Positions 26,401-41,400 are shown, numbered from the stretch's first letter. The stretch is DNA of 64,000 nt from Branchiostoma floridae (GCF_000003815.2 NC_049993.1:19783694-19847693), one strand, 5' to 3'. The notes: generated by a model not told the origin, from the letters alone. Numbers and translations: made by a program.

Positions 26401-29400
26401 TGTCTTCCATCTTGTTTTGTCGTAATGTTAAATGTATCTCATTACTCATTGCGAGTGTAACACATTTGCCCTTTTGCCATAAACTGTGCAGAAATAGGTT
26501 AAACTGCATTTGTTCTAGTAATCCTGCAGGCTCGAGCTGTTTCTGGCAAAACAAGATAGCATCAAAGTCAAACTCGATCCATGTCGTCCATCTTTGATTT
26601 CTCGTGACGTTTAATGTATCCTATTACTCATTGCGAGTATGATACATTTGCCCTGAGCTGTATAATGTTCGCAAATAGCATTGAACGGCATTTGTCTAGT
26701 AATCCAACAGGCTGGAATTTGTGATAGAACAAGATAGAATCAAGGTCACACTTGATCCATGTCGTCCATCTTGTTTTCTTGTGACGTTAAATGTATCCCA
26801 TTACTCTCTGCGAGTGTAACACATTTGCCTTTTTGCTATAAATCGTACCCAAATAGGTTAAACGGCATTTGTATCGTAATCCTACATTACAGAGGCAATA
26901 CAGGCTGAAGATTGTGACAGAATAATATATGTCCAAGGTCGCACCTGATCCAGGGCGTCCATCTTGTTTTGTTCTGGTGATTAACCTATCCCAGAGTTCC
27001 ACACGAGACCCGTAACATTGGTCACTATGAATTCAGGGAGCCATTTTTCATGTAATTTTTCATGCTCGCTATACAGTCATATCTAACATGTCACATATCA
27101 CATAGAGAAACCACGGGCTCTCTATTCGTTAATAGTCCATTTATTTACTTATCTATTAATGTAATGCTGGATGGCACTATACATGACATGAAAACAGGAC
27201 AAAAAGCTTAGTCAAAAGATTTAGTCAAAGTTACGACACCAGTGAACAACATACAGTAGAGCACATACAACAAAACAAAATGTTGATAGATTAGTGGATA
27301 ATGGAGTTCTCTTGTGGACTACAAGGGTCTTCTGATTGGCCTATGTTCTGGTACATTTTCCGTTGCCTTCTTCAGTCCAAGAATGACCAGCTGGTTCTCA
27401 AACGTTCTCACAGCTCTCAGAACCCTTACGAGAGAAGCAGACAGGATACTGTAACGTTGAGAGGAAATAAGGGCCTGATTTCATCCAAGCTTAAGAGGAG
27501 TCATCCATCCACTTCAGATTTAGAAATTTGATTTATTGTATTACTTGTATTTATTTCAATGCAAACAGGATATCACTAAGGTAGGCCAAAAAATCTAAGC
27601 AGATACTGGTAACAGCTGCCTACAATACACTCAATATTCTGGCATTTCAATGTCTTCTATGATACACTATACCTTGGAGTATCAACTCAAATCAAGAGGC
27701 TTATTGGAGCGCTCTTTTCTCAAACTAGATATTTGGCAACAGAAAAATCAATGTGAAAACTTTCATTTACCAAACTCGATGCGAAAATTGCAATTCTGGC
27801 GTAATCACCCAGCGATGTGATACGTCTGCTAAAGGATCTCATTTTCTCGTATAGATTATTAGATTTGCTCCGATCCGCCTGCATAGCGGGGCCTGAGGTT
27901 TCCAGCTTTGCTGCAATCTGTAGTTTCACTAACTCAATTTTCCGCGTCCAGCGAGGCAGAAAAGGATCGAACAAACCGTGTTAGAGCGAAATGCGGCCTG
28001 TGAAAAACAACGTCGAGGTGGAAAGGTTGGGCTGAAATGGGCATCGATTTTCGGCTCAACTGCGAGAAAAGTCAAAGAGAGTTTTCTCTAGCGCCGTGAT
28101 GAAGCTAATCTGGGAGAAGTGCCCGAGCCTTTGGAGCGCAATGAAGTAAATTGAAAGCTTGGATAGCTTTCAGGAGATAAGCTTGTCTATCATGTTTAGC
28201 TCACGATACGAGTAAGTTATTACTTACTTTAAGCATGTTCTTATCGTAGAGGAAAACCTACCTTAACATGCTTTACATGATGTAAAGGGACCTAAGAGAA
28301 GGAGGGAAAAATATTGTTAAACTGATAAAACGGTACTTTTATACGTGACTACCAACTTTATTTTCGATTTAACCCTTAACAGACTTTTCTGACTGACTAT
28401 GGACCTGCAGAACCTGGAATTGCAAACCGATATACCAAAACTTCTAACGCAGGTATTAACTGTGTAAAACGTCAGTGCTAACTGTGTGTGACGTCACTTC
28501 CGTTTTGCAGTGCCCCCTACGGTGACCGTGGGACTGCAGATCCCGCTGAAGGTTCCCGTGAACACCAGCGTGACCTTGAACTGCACCGTCAGCAAGAAGA
28601 AGGCGATGGTGAAGAAGGTCATGTGGCTCAAAGATGGCCGCTCGGTTCCCTCACACATCAAACGGCGCGAACTGGAGGACACGTCACACTACAGGTAATT
28701 TATGGCATGGGTGGGTCGTGTGGTGGGGTGGGGGCGGTACAAGCTTCCAGGCAACTTTGACCCACTTGATTAGTCACGTGTGTTTAATAGTGGATCATTC
28801 ATTTGGAGAAGNNNNNNNNNNNNNNNNNNNNNNNNNNNNNNNNNNNNNNNNNNNNNNNNNNNNNNNNNNNNNNNNNNNNNNNNNNNNNNNNNNNNNNNNN
28901 NNNNNNNNNNNTACACGTGCGTGGCGCAACACGTGGGGGGGTCAGGTGTCGGACAGCCTCATCCTGGACGTCACGTGTAAGTCACGTGCACATCACGTGC
29001 ACATCAAGTGCTCATCACGTGTGCATCACTATATAGTACTTGACCTCATGTTGTCACCACAATTTGAATTTGTAAATCAATGTGCCTATCAAATTACACA
29101 CAGCCAGGGGCCTTTAACTTTGAATGTAGACCACCGTGTATCACACCTGCACATGTGTTTCCAAGCAGATCCTGCGGTTGCATAAGATAGCATCGAAAGC
29201 AAGGTATACATTCCTTGGCCGGCTTCACTCCTCTGCCAGCTTTTGATACTGTCTTATGCAACCGTAGGATCTGCTTGGAGATAATGCACATGTGTACTTG
29301 GAACTGTGAATTGGGTTTTATTTTGATATCGATATCCTATAAAGTCAGATCAAGGTTACTACTAGCCAATACAATTCACCTTAACATCAGTCAGCAAGAC

Positions 29401-32400
29401 AAATTCAGCATCCAAGAAAATTGACGTGTGTCTGGCAAGAGCAGGATTTCAACCTTGAAATGGCGTGTGTGTGTTCTGCATTTGGGGTTCAATTACGGAG
29501 GCGAAGCCAAGTAATTGGAGCCCGTGCCGCCATATCGACCCGTGATCCACCGCGCGCAGCGGACCGTGTCCGTGCGGTCAGTGACCTTCCCATATGCATA
29601 CGTCATAGCTGAGTGGAGCGGAGTTGCACATTCTGCATCCTAAGACCGTCATAATATCTATATGTACATTCACGAAGATTTTTCTCCGTTTCTTACTCAA
29701 TTCCAAAAATAAGGTGAATGATCTGGTCACTCGGACAAGACGCCCGTCACCATGGTTACTATAAAGATCAGATACTCTGCGGTGTTCGATTACATTATGT
29801 AGCAAGTGGCAGGGCAAAGTTGGAGAAGCAGGTCACCATATACTATGTGAAAGTGTTAGAGAAGTATGTTTTGGGCTAGACCATGCATGTGAAGGTTAAC
29901 GCTATACAATGCCATGACCATGAAAATGTCATACAGTTTCTAATTACATGTGTTAACGTATACATTGTATACGTAGTACTGAATACGCCGAAACTATCAA
30001 ACCTGTCTGTAGTGACGCAAGAGAACTGATGAAAATGGTCACATGAGACAATGCTTGAGTCAATGAAGAAAATCTAAGCGACCATTAACAGTTAGTCTAT
30101 ACAAGACTGGCTACACTGGCTATTACAGGGAGAATACTTTGCCAGCGGAGTTTTGCTACATCGGGAGTTGGTTGGCCGCGGGAAACATTTCCCTTAGCGT
30201 GGACATTTACCTTACCCTGGCCTAATTCCTAATTTTTTGGCCGAATTCTACGATCCCCCGTACGAAGACCTGGTGGAGGCTAATCAACAGTTTGATTAAC
30301 AGTTGACAGCCAAAATGAATAGGTAATCCTTCTCCAGATATGAATACAACATTTAGTACGAGCTTGCTGTGCATGTTGGAGTTAGTCGAACAGGTGGTTC
30401 TTCAGCAAAGGTTGCTGCAACATTTAGTACAAGCACATGTTCAAGCATACTGTTGGAATTAGCCTTGCGAACTCTTGTTCTGCTTTAAGCTTACCCATAC
30501 ATTGCAAGGAGCTCCCATGCGCAAACCTCGATTAACATTCAAACTAGTGGAATTCTCACCGAGACCTATTTCCGGCTATGGCAATTTAACGGCACTCTGT
30601 GGGAGTTCCGGCTGTTATGAGCAAGGAGATCGAGATTCTTCAGCCTATTTTAAGTGCAATTACAAGACGTTCAAGAATTCCTTAAGCATGTCTTCCAGAC
30701 AACTACGAAATGAATGTAAGATTGGATTGGCACGGGACATACTCAAGATGTAGATGTTGCCAAATTTAGCGAAAATTGTCACAGTAGGAATGTGCCCTCT
30801 ATAGACTGTATTGCTAAAATTATGTTACAATTTTAGGACCTTATATCCGTACAAAAAAAAAAAGCTTTCGATCAGTCCTTTGATCCAAATGAAGTTGAAA
30901 TGACCCCAAAGCCTAAGTCAGATATCCGGAACGGAATGGTGACGTCAGCAAAGGGTCAAAGGTGCTTGACAGTCGGTATCGGCCCCCGTCTCGGAAGCGC
31001 AACGTAAACCTGATCTAAAGTTTGTTGGTAAGCGCTTTATTTTGTGTACGGATATAGGGTCTTAAACTTGTAACATAATGTTGACTACCGAACTTACATT
31101 CATGTATTGCTAAAAATAAACTAAGGAACCACCAAGAAGTGGCCATAGGAGGCACAATGGTCCTTCCATCTAGAGGTATTTGACGGTTCATTAATGTCCA
31201 GGTGGTCATTTTCTGGAGGTCATCATTAGTACAGGTTTAACTGTATATCAATGCCAGGCGGTCTTTATGTAGAGGTGGTCACTAGTATGGGTTTGACTCA
31301 ATAGCCAGGTGGTCGTTATGTAGAGGTGGTCACTAGCACATGTACATATATAGCAATTTATTAATGACCAGGTGGTCCATATGTATAAATGGTCATCTCA
31401 CCTCACCGGTCCACTAGTTCAGATTTAACTGTCATTTAAGAAATATAAATCTTAACTCATATACATTCAAAATATTTTTAAATGGAAAATCAAAACAGAA
31501 ATATTCCGCCTTGCAGTTCCGGGAATCATCATCAACATCTCCAGCCCGGTGGTGGTGACGTCAGGTACGACAGCTGTGCTGAGGTGCACGGCGGACGGAA
31601 ACCCGCTTCCTGACATCCGCTGGCACCGCGAGGGCGACAGGTGGGTTTGTTTGTTTGTTTGTTTGTTTATCTATTTGTTCATTTGTTTGTTGGTGGTGAC
31701 GTCAGGTACGACAGCTGTGCTGAGGTGCACGGCGGACGGAAACCCGCTTCCCGACATCCGCTGGCACCGAGAGGGCGACAGGTGTTTTTTTTTTGTTTAT
31801 TTGTTTATCTATTTGTTATTATGCTGTATCGCACAACTGGAGGACGTCCAACATCCGCTGGCACCGAGAGGGCGACAGGTGAGTTTGTTTGTTGTCGTGC
31901 TGTGTCGCACAACCGGAGGGGGCTCTTATAGAAAGCTAGTCCCTCGCTAAAATGTTGAAGTGTTTTCGATTCCTTCTGACCCGATTTCTCAGACAAGGTA
32001 AACGGATGACAATGGCGTTGGAAGTTGGTATCTGCCCCCGTCTCGTTTCAACGCAGGCTGGTGGTCTTTGATGTAGATAGCGTCTTTCGCGTATTTCACA
32101 GAAAAATCTTCTTCAGTACTCATTGATAGAAGTGGTTCGACGAAAGTTGTACCCACTTGCATTGTAATTTTTTTTTTATCACCAAAGCTAACCCCGTAGC
32201 CTTTGGTTAGTCGATCAGCCTTTGCCGTATGTCTTTATTCAGTAAATAAATTAAAGCGAATCAACAGTTGGAAAAGTGAGGGAAAATGTACATGTCTACC
32301 TTTACCAAAGTAGTATTGACACTTAGCTGGTACCTACCTTCTATGCTCCCGCCAGTCAGGACCTCGGCGTGACCTCACCGGAAGAGGAAACGACGTCACG

Positions 32401-35400
32401 GGTCATTCTCCCGGATGTGCACTTCAGCGACAGCGGCTGGTACTGGTGCGTGGCGTCCAACGGCGTTGGGCTGCCCGGTCGCCAGAAGGCGCTCCTGTCC
32501 GTCCTGGGGGGCGAGCTGTCCATGCCATCAAGTGAGTGACCTTCAGAAAGATGATATTGTTTTTGTTTTGATTGTATTTCCTTCAAACAAAGTGAATGAA
32601 GCATTCGTTATGGTATACCTGTATATATGTGTGGGTGTATTTCCGTTTGTGGGAAAATTGGGGGGGGGGGGTGAACTGTCCATGCCATCAAAAGAGTAAC
32701 ATTCTGAAATACAAAGAAGACATTGTTTTTCCAAAAATAGTTTCATCAGGTTTGTAGAATATATGATATAGTAGAACATAGAATAGTGGGGAAAACGGGA
32801 CAAAGTCATTGCCTTGTTACCTTATCCTATTATGGGTGTCCTCCTGTCAGTCCGTCTTCATGTGTGTGTTTCTACTCGATTGATCGACAAGGTCGATTTT
32901 GGCGCTGGTTTATTTTTGTGTTCTTTTACCACAATGCTTACCGTGACTGTGCACTACTTTATAGAGAAGTCCTGGGCACGTGCACAAACCTACAAACAAT
33001 TCAACAATATATGCAAGACTCAAACAGATTTTCTGTTACATCAAATACCAAAATCATTATCCATAATCTCAGTCGTTATCCATACCAAGTCGTGAGATTT
33101 GGAGGTCTAAAGGCCACAGTATGCAGCTACTTTGAAACGCTTGAGGAGCTCTGAGAACTAATTTGTCACAAGTATCGACAGGAGCGGCGCGTCATGTTGG
33201 AAAATGTTCCGCCCGCGGCCAAAACCCGGAACATTCGCAATTACCAGAACTTGACCCCTATGACCTTGACCACCCGCCATCTTTATGGCCCCCCAGAGGC
33301 CGTAATTCTTCCTTCCGAACTGCGCATGACAAAATGGCGGTCGATAGATGTTCGACCTGGACAGGACAAGGACACAAATTATGCAAAGGCTGGTAGAATC
33401 AAACACACGGAGGGCGTAAGAAATAAGGTTTGCCTCTTTAAGTATCTTTCTGACGAGAACAGAAAATGCTTTTTATGTTATTCCACAATTGTAATGTCAC
33501 TAAACAGAGATATGTGGACCACCATAATTCAAACTCTGATTGAACTGAACCATATCTACAGAATTCTCCGCCATGTTTGATAACCACAAAGTACTACAAC
33601 CTTACCAAAGAGAACCGAGAATATATGATGCAAACTCTGACATAGTTATTCCGTCACATGGCTGGTACATTTAACCAAACAAGAACTGTTCTTAACTTTC
33701 ACATTATGCATGTTTCTTTAGGTACAGTGCTAAAGGCTAATTTTCACACCGAGACTGCTAAATTCAAGTCTTAACTCACCCCAACCACACCATACGTTAA
33801 AGCTACGCAACGTAGAGTACGCCCCAGGCCGTGCGCCCTCTCATGACCCGGAAATCCCGCCCTATGACCCGGAACTGATCCGCGAAAATCCTCCCATCTG
33901 TCTCGCACGGCCGCATCGACCCTTGTGGTCCCCCACATTAATAACGTTCTGGGGATATCGATTGCACTTTAAATAACCTAAGGGGTACTCCGAGAAAACC
34001 GCAACCACATTCAGATAGATATATTTTAGATTCGGGTCAATGTCAGAATACGAGCGATCGCTGTTGTTGTTTATATCTGGAATATTCGACGGCTGGTGCA
34101 TACTAGGACATCAGTAGATTGGATTAGAAATTGATATTTAAATTAGCAGATCAAATTACAGGTTAATATGTAAATCAATCTTTTGCCAAACACCTACTTT
34201 TTCCTACCACTGCGTCACCGAGACATCATCGCGATCGCTCTTATTGAATGGTCTTACTGCACACGAAAATACTTCCCTTAATAATCTAAGATGGGAAAAC
34301 ACCAAATTTTTAACTCGCAGTAGTATGAAGACTCCCAGAATAATTATAATTTGGACATATCTACCACAGAGTAGACCTCAGAACTGTTGGAAAGCTATTC
34401 AAATAATCGATTTTAACTAGCACGTGGACATCAATAACTTTCTAAAGCTATCGACCACACTTCAGAACAGGAGATCTATTCTCCTGAAAACCGCAACCAC
34501 TCTTGAACCGATGTCCGAGGTGATATCAGAATGGCCAGTTCATGCCTCAATGACTTCCTTGAGGATGAAAAGAAGCGTTTATATCAATAGTATTTCACTT
34601 ACATTTTCCGCTGAGTCTTTCGTTTCAATTTTTCGTATCGTTTCTCACGAGCGTGTCTTTGATCTCTTTTCGAGACTTTCCTCTTTTCCAGGCCATGCCC
34701 ACTGAGTAGCTATTACACGCTTTGGTCGATGCAAGTTTACTGTCAAACAGACGTGCTTTCTTAAAGGAGTTTGAGAGAAACTTTCATTTCAAGAACATGA
34801 CTTTACGAAAACGTAAAAAAAAAGCAATTAATTCTAAAAGTTCCAAAATCATGCTTTCTGAACAAGTGTCAATCACTCAATCACTCTGCTTGATTTAAAA
34901 AAAAATCTTCCCCCAAAAAAAGTGTTTCAAAATTAGATTCTTACAGAAGATCGCTCGCTTTCTACCTTTGGACGCACATTTATATCGTGACATTCTAAGG
35001 AAACGATACGTCGTGACAACCTCTCAAGTGCAACGTGATACCTACTGATCGAATGTCTTTCACTCATTTTTGGTACAAACCGGCCACAACACAAAGTCTC
35101 CTTCTTTCTAAGGGTTTTCAATGAAGCCTCAAATGCCACCCGTTCCGCTTAAGTGACCTTTCCTTCCATGAACGTGGCTTCTATGCACGAAAGGCGTTTT
35201 GAAGGAAGATGGGCTGATGACAACCATTCAGATCCTTGTGGTAATCTCTCTCAACATCTTAAAGAGCTGTCGCGTCTTAAAGAAATTCATTCCAGTACAA
35301 AAGCTGCTTGAAGGCTCGGAGGATATCTTGGTCATGCCCTCCTCACACGTATGTGCCAGTAACTGATCTAATCCAACCCAGCCGTCCACCCGCCTTCTAT

Positions 35401-38400
35401 AGCGCTTCTGAACGGAAGACCCACGGTTATTCAGCACCAAGGACAGGCGCAGTTGTCAAATATATTTTGTTCGTAGAGACATTATTCAATTTTTGTACAT
35501 TTCGACACACGGTGTTATCAATAATGAAGATTCAAATAAAACAAACAGCGCAGTAGTAAAAGACTGTGATACTAAATACTGTTATCTCTATAGTTGCAAT
35601 TGTATGTTGCCTGAAATTCTTTTTCAGCACCAAGGACAGCTCCAGTGCAGTGACAAATCAGTTCGCATTTCATTACAAAAGACTTTAGGGACTTCTTATG
35701 TTGGCATCCATCTGTCTCGGAAGACAATGGAGGCAGACAGTTACTTGCTGTCTGCCTGGCCTGCACGTGACTTTTTAAGGTGAAGGAGGGGTGTGCACTC
35801 CTTCTCCACCCTCTCGTCTACTGGCGCACTAAGTTTCAGAACTGTATGACACGAGTGAGACGGCTTCATCAGCAGATGCAGCTTTGTTATTTGGATTTTC
35901 CGTCTCCTAGAAGGACTTCCGACCAAGGATGCAAGGTGTTTGTTACTCCTACCCCTGAATAGTGTATAGCGGACTTCTTATAAACGTACTAAAACGGCGC
36001 GAGGCATTCTTGTCTTGTCTCCCTGCCGTTAGAAGTCGGCAAGAAATTTGAAGGTCACTTCATGCCCCAAATTTCAACGGAGAAGGTTACCAGGGAGACG
36101 AATTTGGGACCTAATTCTGACAAATGTCCACGCTTTGAAAATGCCGCGCTGTCGGAATCCATCTTTTCCGTTCCGCTGCCGTCTGAAGGTCACGTTCCAC
36201 CCAGAGGGCGGTGGAAAGGTCACGCGGTCCTGACGGCATCGCGCTTGGCAACCGCTCCTGTCTCAGAGCTCATCCCGTCGTCTGACGCGGCTGTCAATCA
36301 TCCTGGCACCGTCGGGTCGACTTAAGGAAGACAGACGGCCTCTGGGAGTAAGGGTCTTCTCGGGAACAGACGTAACGTCATCACGGAAGGAGCGTCGCTA
36401 TTATTCTTCATCGCACGTTGCGTGGGTTTCTAATCGTTATCTGGAACTGCAATGAAGTTGGACACTTATGATTCTCGAAATCTCTGTGTGGCAAATTCCT
36501 GGCGATAAGTCTTGGGACCTGAGGAAACTTGAGGACCTATTGGTCTTTTCACACAAGGGCAAACCATTATACTTTTATGGCTGTATTCGTTGCTTTCAAG
36601 ATTTATTTCCCATTGGTGTTTATTTACTTATCAATCTTGTAGAGTCGTCCCCTCAGTTTTTGATTTTCAAGGGAGCCCTTCGACTTAACAATAGTCACAT
36701 AAAAATAAAACGATGGTGTTACTATCATCAACAGCTTGATAGAGTTGCCGACCACTGTGTCTTGTAACTTTTTATATGGATCAATAAACGAAAAGGGGGT
36801 TTCGGGAAACGAAATTGGCGCAGGTGGCTGCTCTCCCAATATCAGACGTTTGAGAAACCTTGAGGTACCAAACGTATCGGAAAAGAAGTTAGTTTGCTTA
36901 TCTTTCAAATTCCATTCGATGCGTGCGGTGTCTGCCAGTTGCCTTAAGCAGAAGAACCTTTCATGTAGAAATCTCGAGCTCCTAACAATGTACTTCATGA
37001 GCAGAATATCCTTCCAGGAAAATGAACACTTCATTCGCAGGACTTCATCAAGCGGAAACTCTACAATAAGTTTTACTTCTAATGCGTTTCACGGCTTAGC
37101 ATCCCCTCTGGAAACATGAGCACTCCACCTGACTTGACGCAAAAGCCACTTTGATACAAGTCAAGACCAAAGAGACCCGCGGGAAAAATGCGTATTAAAG
37201 TAGAATAATCACAAAAGGCTTCCATTCTGATGCACGTGGAGACCAAGGTGTACCCAAAGCGCTGCGGGGATTATATATACTTGCCGGGAATACATAACTA
37301 TCTGCACCAAAAGGCCCGCTATCTCGTACAACAAGTTCACGACAAACTTTTTCAATTCTTAATTTTAAGAGAGTAGACCTGGTCCAGGCAACACGCCCGG
37401 GATGATGATGATGATTTGTATGTAAGTCTGGTCTGTATTTGTATATAACCTGTACCATACACTTATATGTGCATCTGTCTTATGTATTTGTATTCGTCTT
37501 TTTATTGTTACCGATCGCGAGCCATGGAAGATTATATCTCAATAAACTGAATTAACTCAAAGTCTAGAACATTCCTAATCATAGTCGCACGTGTCAAACT
37601 TCAGTTAACGTTCTCTTGCGACGAAAAACATGCGACAAAAAGAAATTCCATGAAGAAGGTGTCCGCGCTTTGGGTAGAACTGGACCAAAATACATTTCCA
37701 TTTCCGCAGACCCTCCACTTGGAATGCATCTTCAGTGTGAGGTCAACTCGCCGTGACCTGAGCGCAGATTGGATGGTATACCCGATGGCCGATAAGCGTG
37801 GCTGCTGCAGGCACGGTAGCGATGAAGACTGCTCAGTGGCTGGGCCGGTAATTCCTCGGAATGTACTACCCTGTAGGGAGGACGTGATCGGATATGCGTA
37901 CATACGTCAGAACGGTGTAGTCTTGTGGCGTAACTCCAGGATGTTTATCCCAGAACTTATAAGTCCCGGGTTCGAATTCTGTCATGGTCATACCCCTGTC
38001 ACATTTGGCGTAAATTGATCGGACGACGATTCTGTGGCAATCGCCCGAGCCTCGCTATTAATGGTGATAACTTTATTGCACAACAATTGTACAAGGTAAA
38101 AAGTATGGCTTATATGTGACAGGGGACGATTTCTATGTATAAAGTACGCGCAACCCTCTGTCGATCTTAAATATGGCCGATCTTCCAACGATACGCCCGA
38201 AGATCGTGGAAAATTTACAGGGGTATAACGATGCTGTGTCCTTGGGAAAGGCACTTTACACAACTTTCCTCACTCAACCCAGGTGTAAAACTGGTACCGG
38301 TACCTGACTTCGGTTGCGAGGTAAAACGCAGTGGAAGGCAAAAGATGGGCTCCGCCTTCCAATACCATGTCCTAGATAGAGTGGCTTGGTATCTCGATAT

Positions 38401-41400
38401 TGTAATACTAACTGTATCGTTGATCGTTGAAAAATTATTTTCAAACAACTTGAGAAAATTTTAGACATTGGAACAAAATACTTTGATCTGTAGCTGACAT
38501 CCTGGGTGTCGACAGATGACTTGCTGGTGCTGACCCTGCTATTACCCCAGTAACTAAACAAACAAACAAACAAACAAACAACTTGTTTACCTCCCCAGAG
38601 TCTGTAGTAGACAGCCTGACGTGGTTGGACATCTCCATAATCGCCGGAGTGGCGACCGGAGGGGCTTCGCTGGTGCTGACCCTGCTGATAGCTGGAATCA
38701 TCTGCGCGAGGAAAAGGCGGGACAAGCCTAGCTACAACACGTGCCAGGTTTGTATGGTTTAGCTTCTAATTGGTTTACTTTACTAAAGTTCAATCTAATT
38801 TAGTTTAGTTGGGGTTTAGTTCAGTGTTGCTTGAACAATCGTCGGTGATGATAGAAATCAGTTAGAAGCAAAATCGTGATCTCCGTAACAAAATTGAATT
38901 TACCCAAATTTTTAACTGTCAAACTCCAGTTTGTGTAGAGGAATGAGCAATCCACAGCTTCTGTGACTTTATGCTTCAGAACAATCTACCTTTAGTCTGG
39001 TTTCCTACGATGTCGGGCTGCGTTACTTGCACTACGACATAGCAAAAACATTCTTGTCTAAATGTTACGATGCCCTGATTAGCTTCAGAGAAACTAGGCA
39101 TGGAAATAGTTTATACACCTAGTCACATTTGAAAGGTTCGAGTACAACTACAACAATTGTTGCTTATTGATATCAGACACACATCCTTCGAGTTAAGACT
39201 TATTCTGGACATGAATATTCCGTGTTCCAGGTTGTCCGGATCACCCAGCCGGCAGAGTTCATGTGCCGAGTGAACGGCTGGACCGGCGTGTGTCAAGCAG
39301 GGACGGGAGACAAACACAACAGTGAGTTACTGAAACTAACACTTGTATCATCAACAGTCCCTGTAGCCTTCTTCATGCTGACTGATCAAGCATTTAGCCA
39401 CGTGATCTTATAGACATGTTGATCCAAGATAGCGCCTCAGAAAGTTACAGGCACTCAATTTTGTGTTATAATCCACATGAATGTCACAGAGGCGCCGTCT
39501 CTAAGGCTTTCTGACAGACTGCATGCTGCAAACTTGCAAACTATCTGCAGCAACCACTTTGGTGACAAACAGACTCAGTAGATTCTTAATCGTCTCTGTG
39601 GTTTTCTTCAGGCTGAATGATCCACTCCTATGAACACGTGTCCATAATGTCACGTGCTCAAGGTAGTGGGTCATTCTCTCTGACGAAGACCGCAGAGATA
39701 ATTGAAGACTTCTTTTATAGTAGTTTATCTAAATCTTGGAGGGCAAATTATCTTACTATAGTTTTCCCCATTACTGACATTTTTACCAGAAAAGTTACTT
39801 TGTCATTATTTTTCTTCAGAAAGATGCCGAGCTCAAGTGATATCCAGTTACTACCCGCCTGGTGACGGGGGTCTGCACCTGGAGGTAGGGGAGGTGGTGG
39901 AGATCCTGCACACGGGCAGGGACGGGTGGTGGTACGGCTACCGGCGGGGCAGGGTCGGCATCTTCCCCGCCTGGTGTGTGCAGGTCATCGATGAACCGGA
40001 GCCCGTAAAAGGTGTGTGCTAATGGGGAGGGGGGCAGGGACGGGTGGTGGTACGGTTACCGTCGGGGCAGGGTCGGCATCTTCCCCGCCTGGTGTGTGCA
40101 GGTCATCGATGAACCCGAGCCCGTAAAAGGTGCGTGCTAAGGGGGAGGGGAGCAGTAACGGGAGATGGTACGGGTATCAGTGGAGCAGAAGCGCCATGCC
40201 TTGCGTTGATCTGAAGATAGTCAGAAAAGTTTAACTGCGTGCATAACAAAACTCCAAAAGTTTTCCTATTCCAACAAGTTTGTGCCTTGAATATAAACTC
40301 TTCCCCTTTGCCTCTCCCCAACAGCATTTATCGGCAGAACGTGTATATTGTAGAAGTCTGACAATGATTAGAGCAAAAATCTCCAGACCCGCTGCAGGTG
40401 GTCCCGTGAAGTATAGATCCTGGTCCTGATGAGCCGTGAACTTGGAGCTCCGTGGGGCGATCATCATCACCCGCCTTTATCACATCAAGGTTGTCTTTCG
40501 TGGTCGATGATGACTTAACCACGTGGGCTATTGGCAAATGACCACCAAAAGTTTTCAAACTGTTTCAAACTTACGTCGATGAAGGCTAGACATCCAGGTA
40601 ATAAAATACGCCAAAAAGCAGTTACTCAATCAACTGGATATGATTTGGCAACGGTCAGACGTTTCAGGCAGAATCCACTACCGAGACAGAGATCTCGTTG
40701 GAAAGCAGGTTTATATATCATTATTGTGAATTGATATGCAAACTTGACAGGCCATCTGTGTTGATAGAAACCATTTTAAGGCTAAGATAAACTACAATAT
40801 ACTTTCCTAACCCAAATAGGACTTGTGATCCACTGCTCACTGAGTCACTTGTTCTACATGCAAAAAGTGACTCTTCAAAATCAGTGGACTGCTTCGTTAA
40901 TTCACAATAAGTGGAGTTGGACAGTCGAAAATTTGGGATGTTCAAATGTTGTGTCGGAAATCACATTTCGACGTTGCTTGATTTCAAAAGTTCCGTAAAT
41001 GTACCACTTTCAAAGCTTCCTATCCTGCTATCTATCTGACAACACCGGACAGTAACAGAGCTTCCAATAGCTCAAACAAGCGATGCGCAATCGGTGATTG
41101 CAGACTTCAGTAAATTTGCCCATGTCGGAAACACAAACAGACGATCGCGAATAAAGCAATTTCTCACTCCCGTAGGACAAAAATCCATCCATAAGCGGCA
41201 AAAGAAATCGAGCGGTTGTCACGGAAACGTGCTATTGCAGTTAATGTAAAATTGTCGCAGCGCTAATAAAATCGACCTGCATTTCCCGCGCCGTCTGCTG
41301 AAGTGACCAGACATACGCTTAATTGGAAAAGTTGCCCATCTATCTACTGAGGGACCGCATCTGAAGTACCGTCCTTGTGATGGGTTGAGCTAACCCCATT

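Noticed and set aside
33163-33580. GC-richer block with several open frames in intron 7
   Set aside because: No start context, no Ig/SH3 phase match and no known protein pattern; could be an old repeat.
36624-37119. Overlapping open frames of 127 and 136 codons on both strands
   Set aside because: Neither shows a recognisable motif or matching splice phases with the surrounding gene.
40031-40148. Second SH3 domain
   Set aside because: Only the last half of the domain is copied, there is no acceptor, and a stop codon separates it from the real exon.
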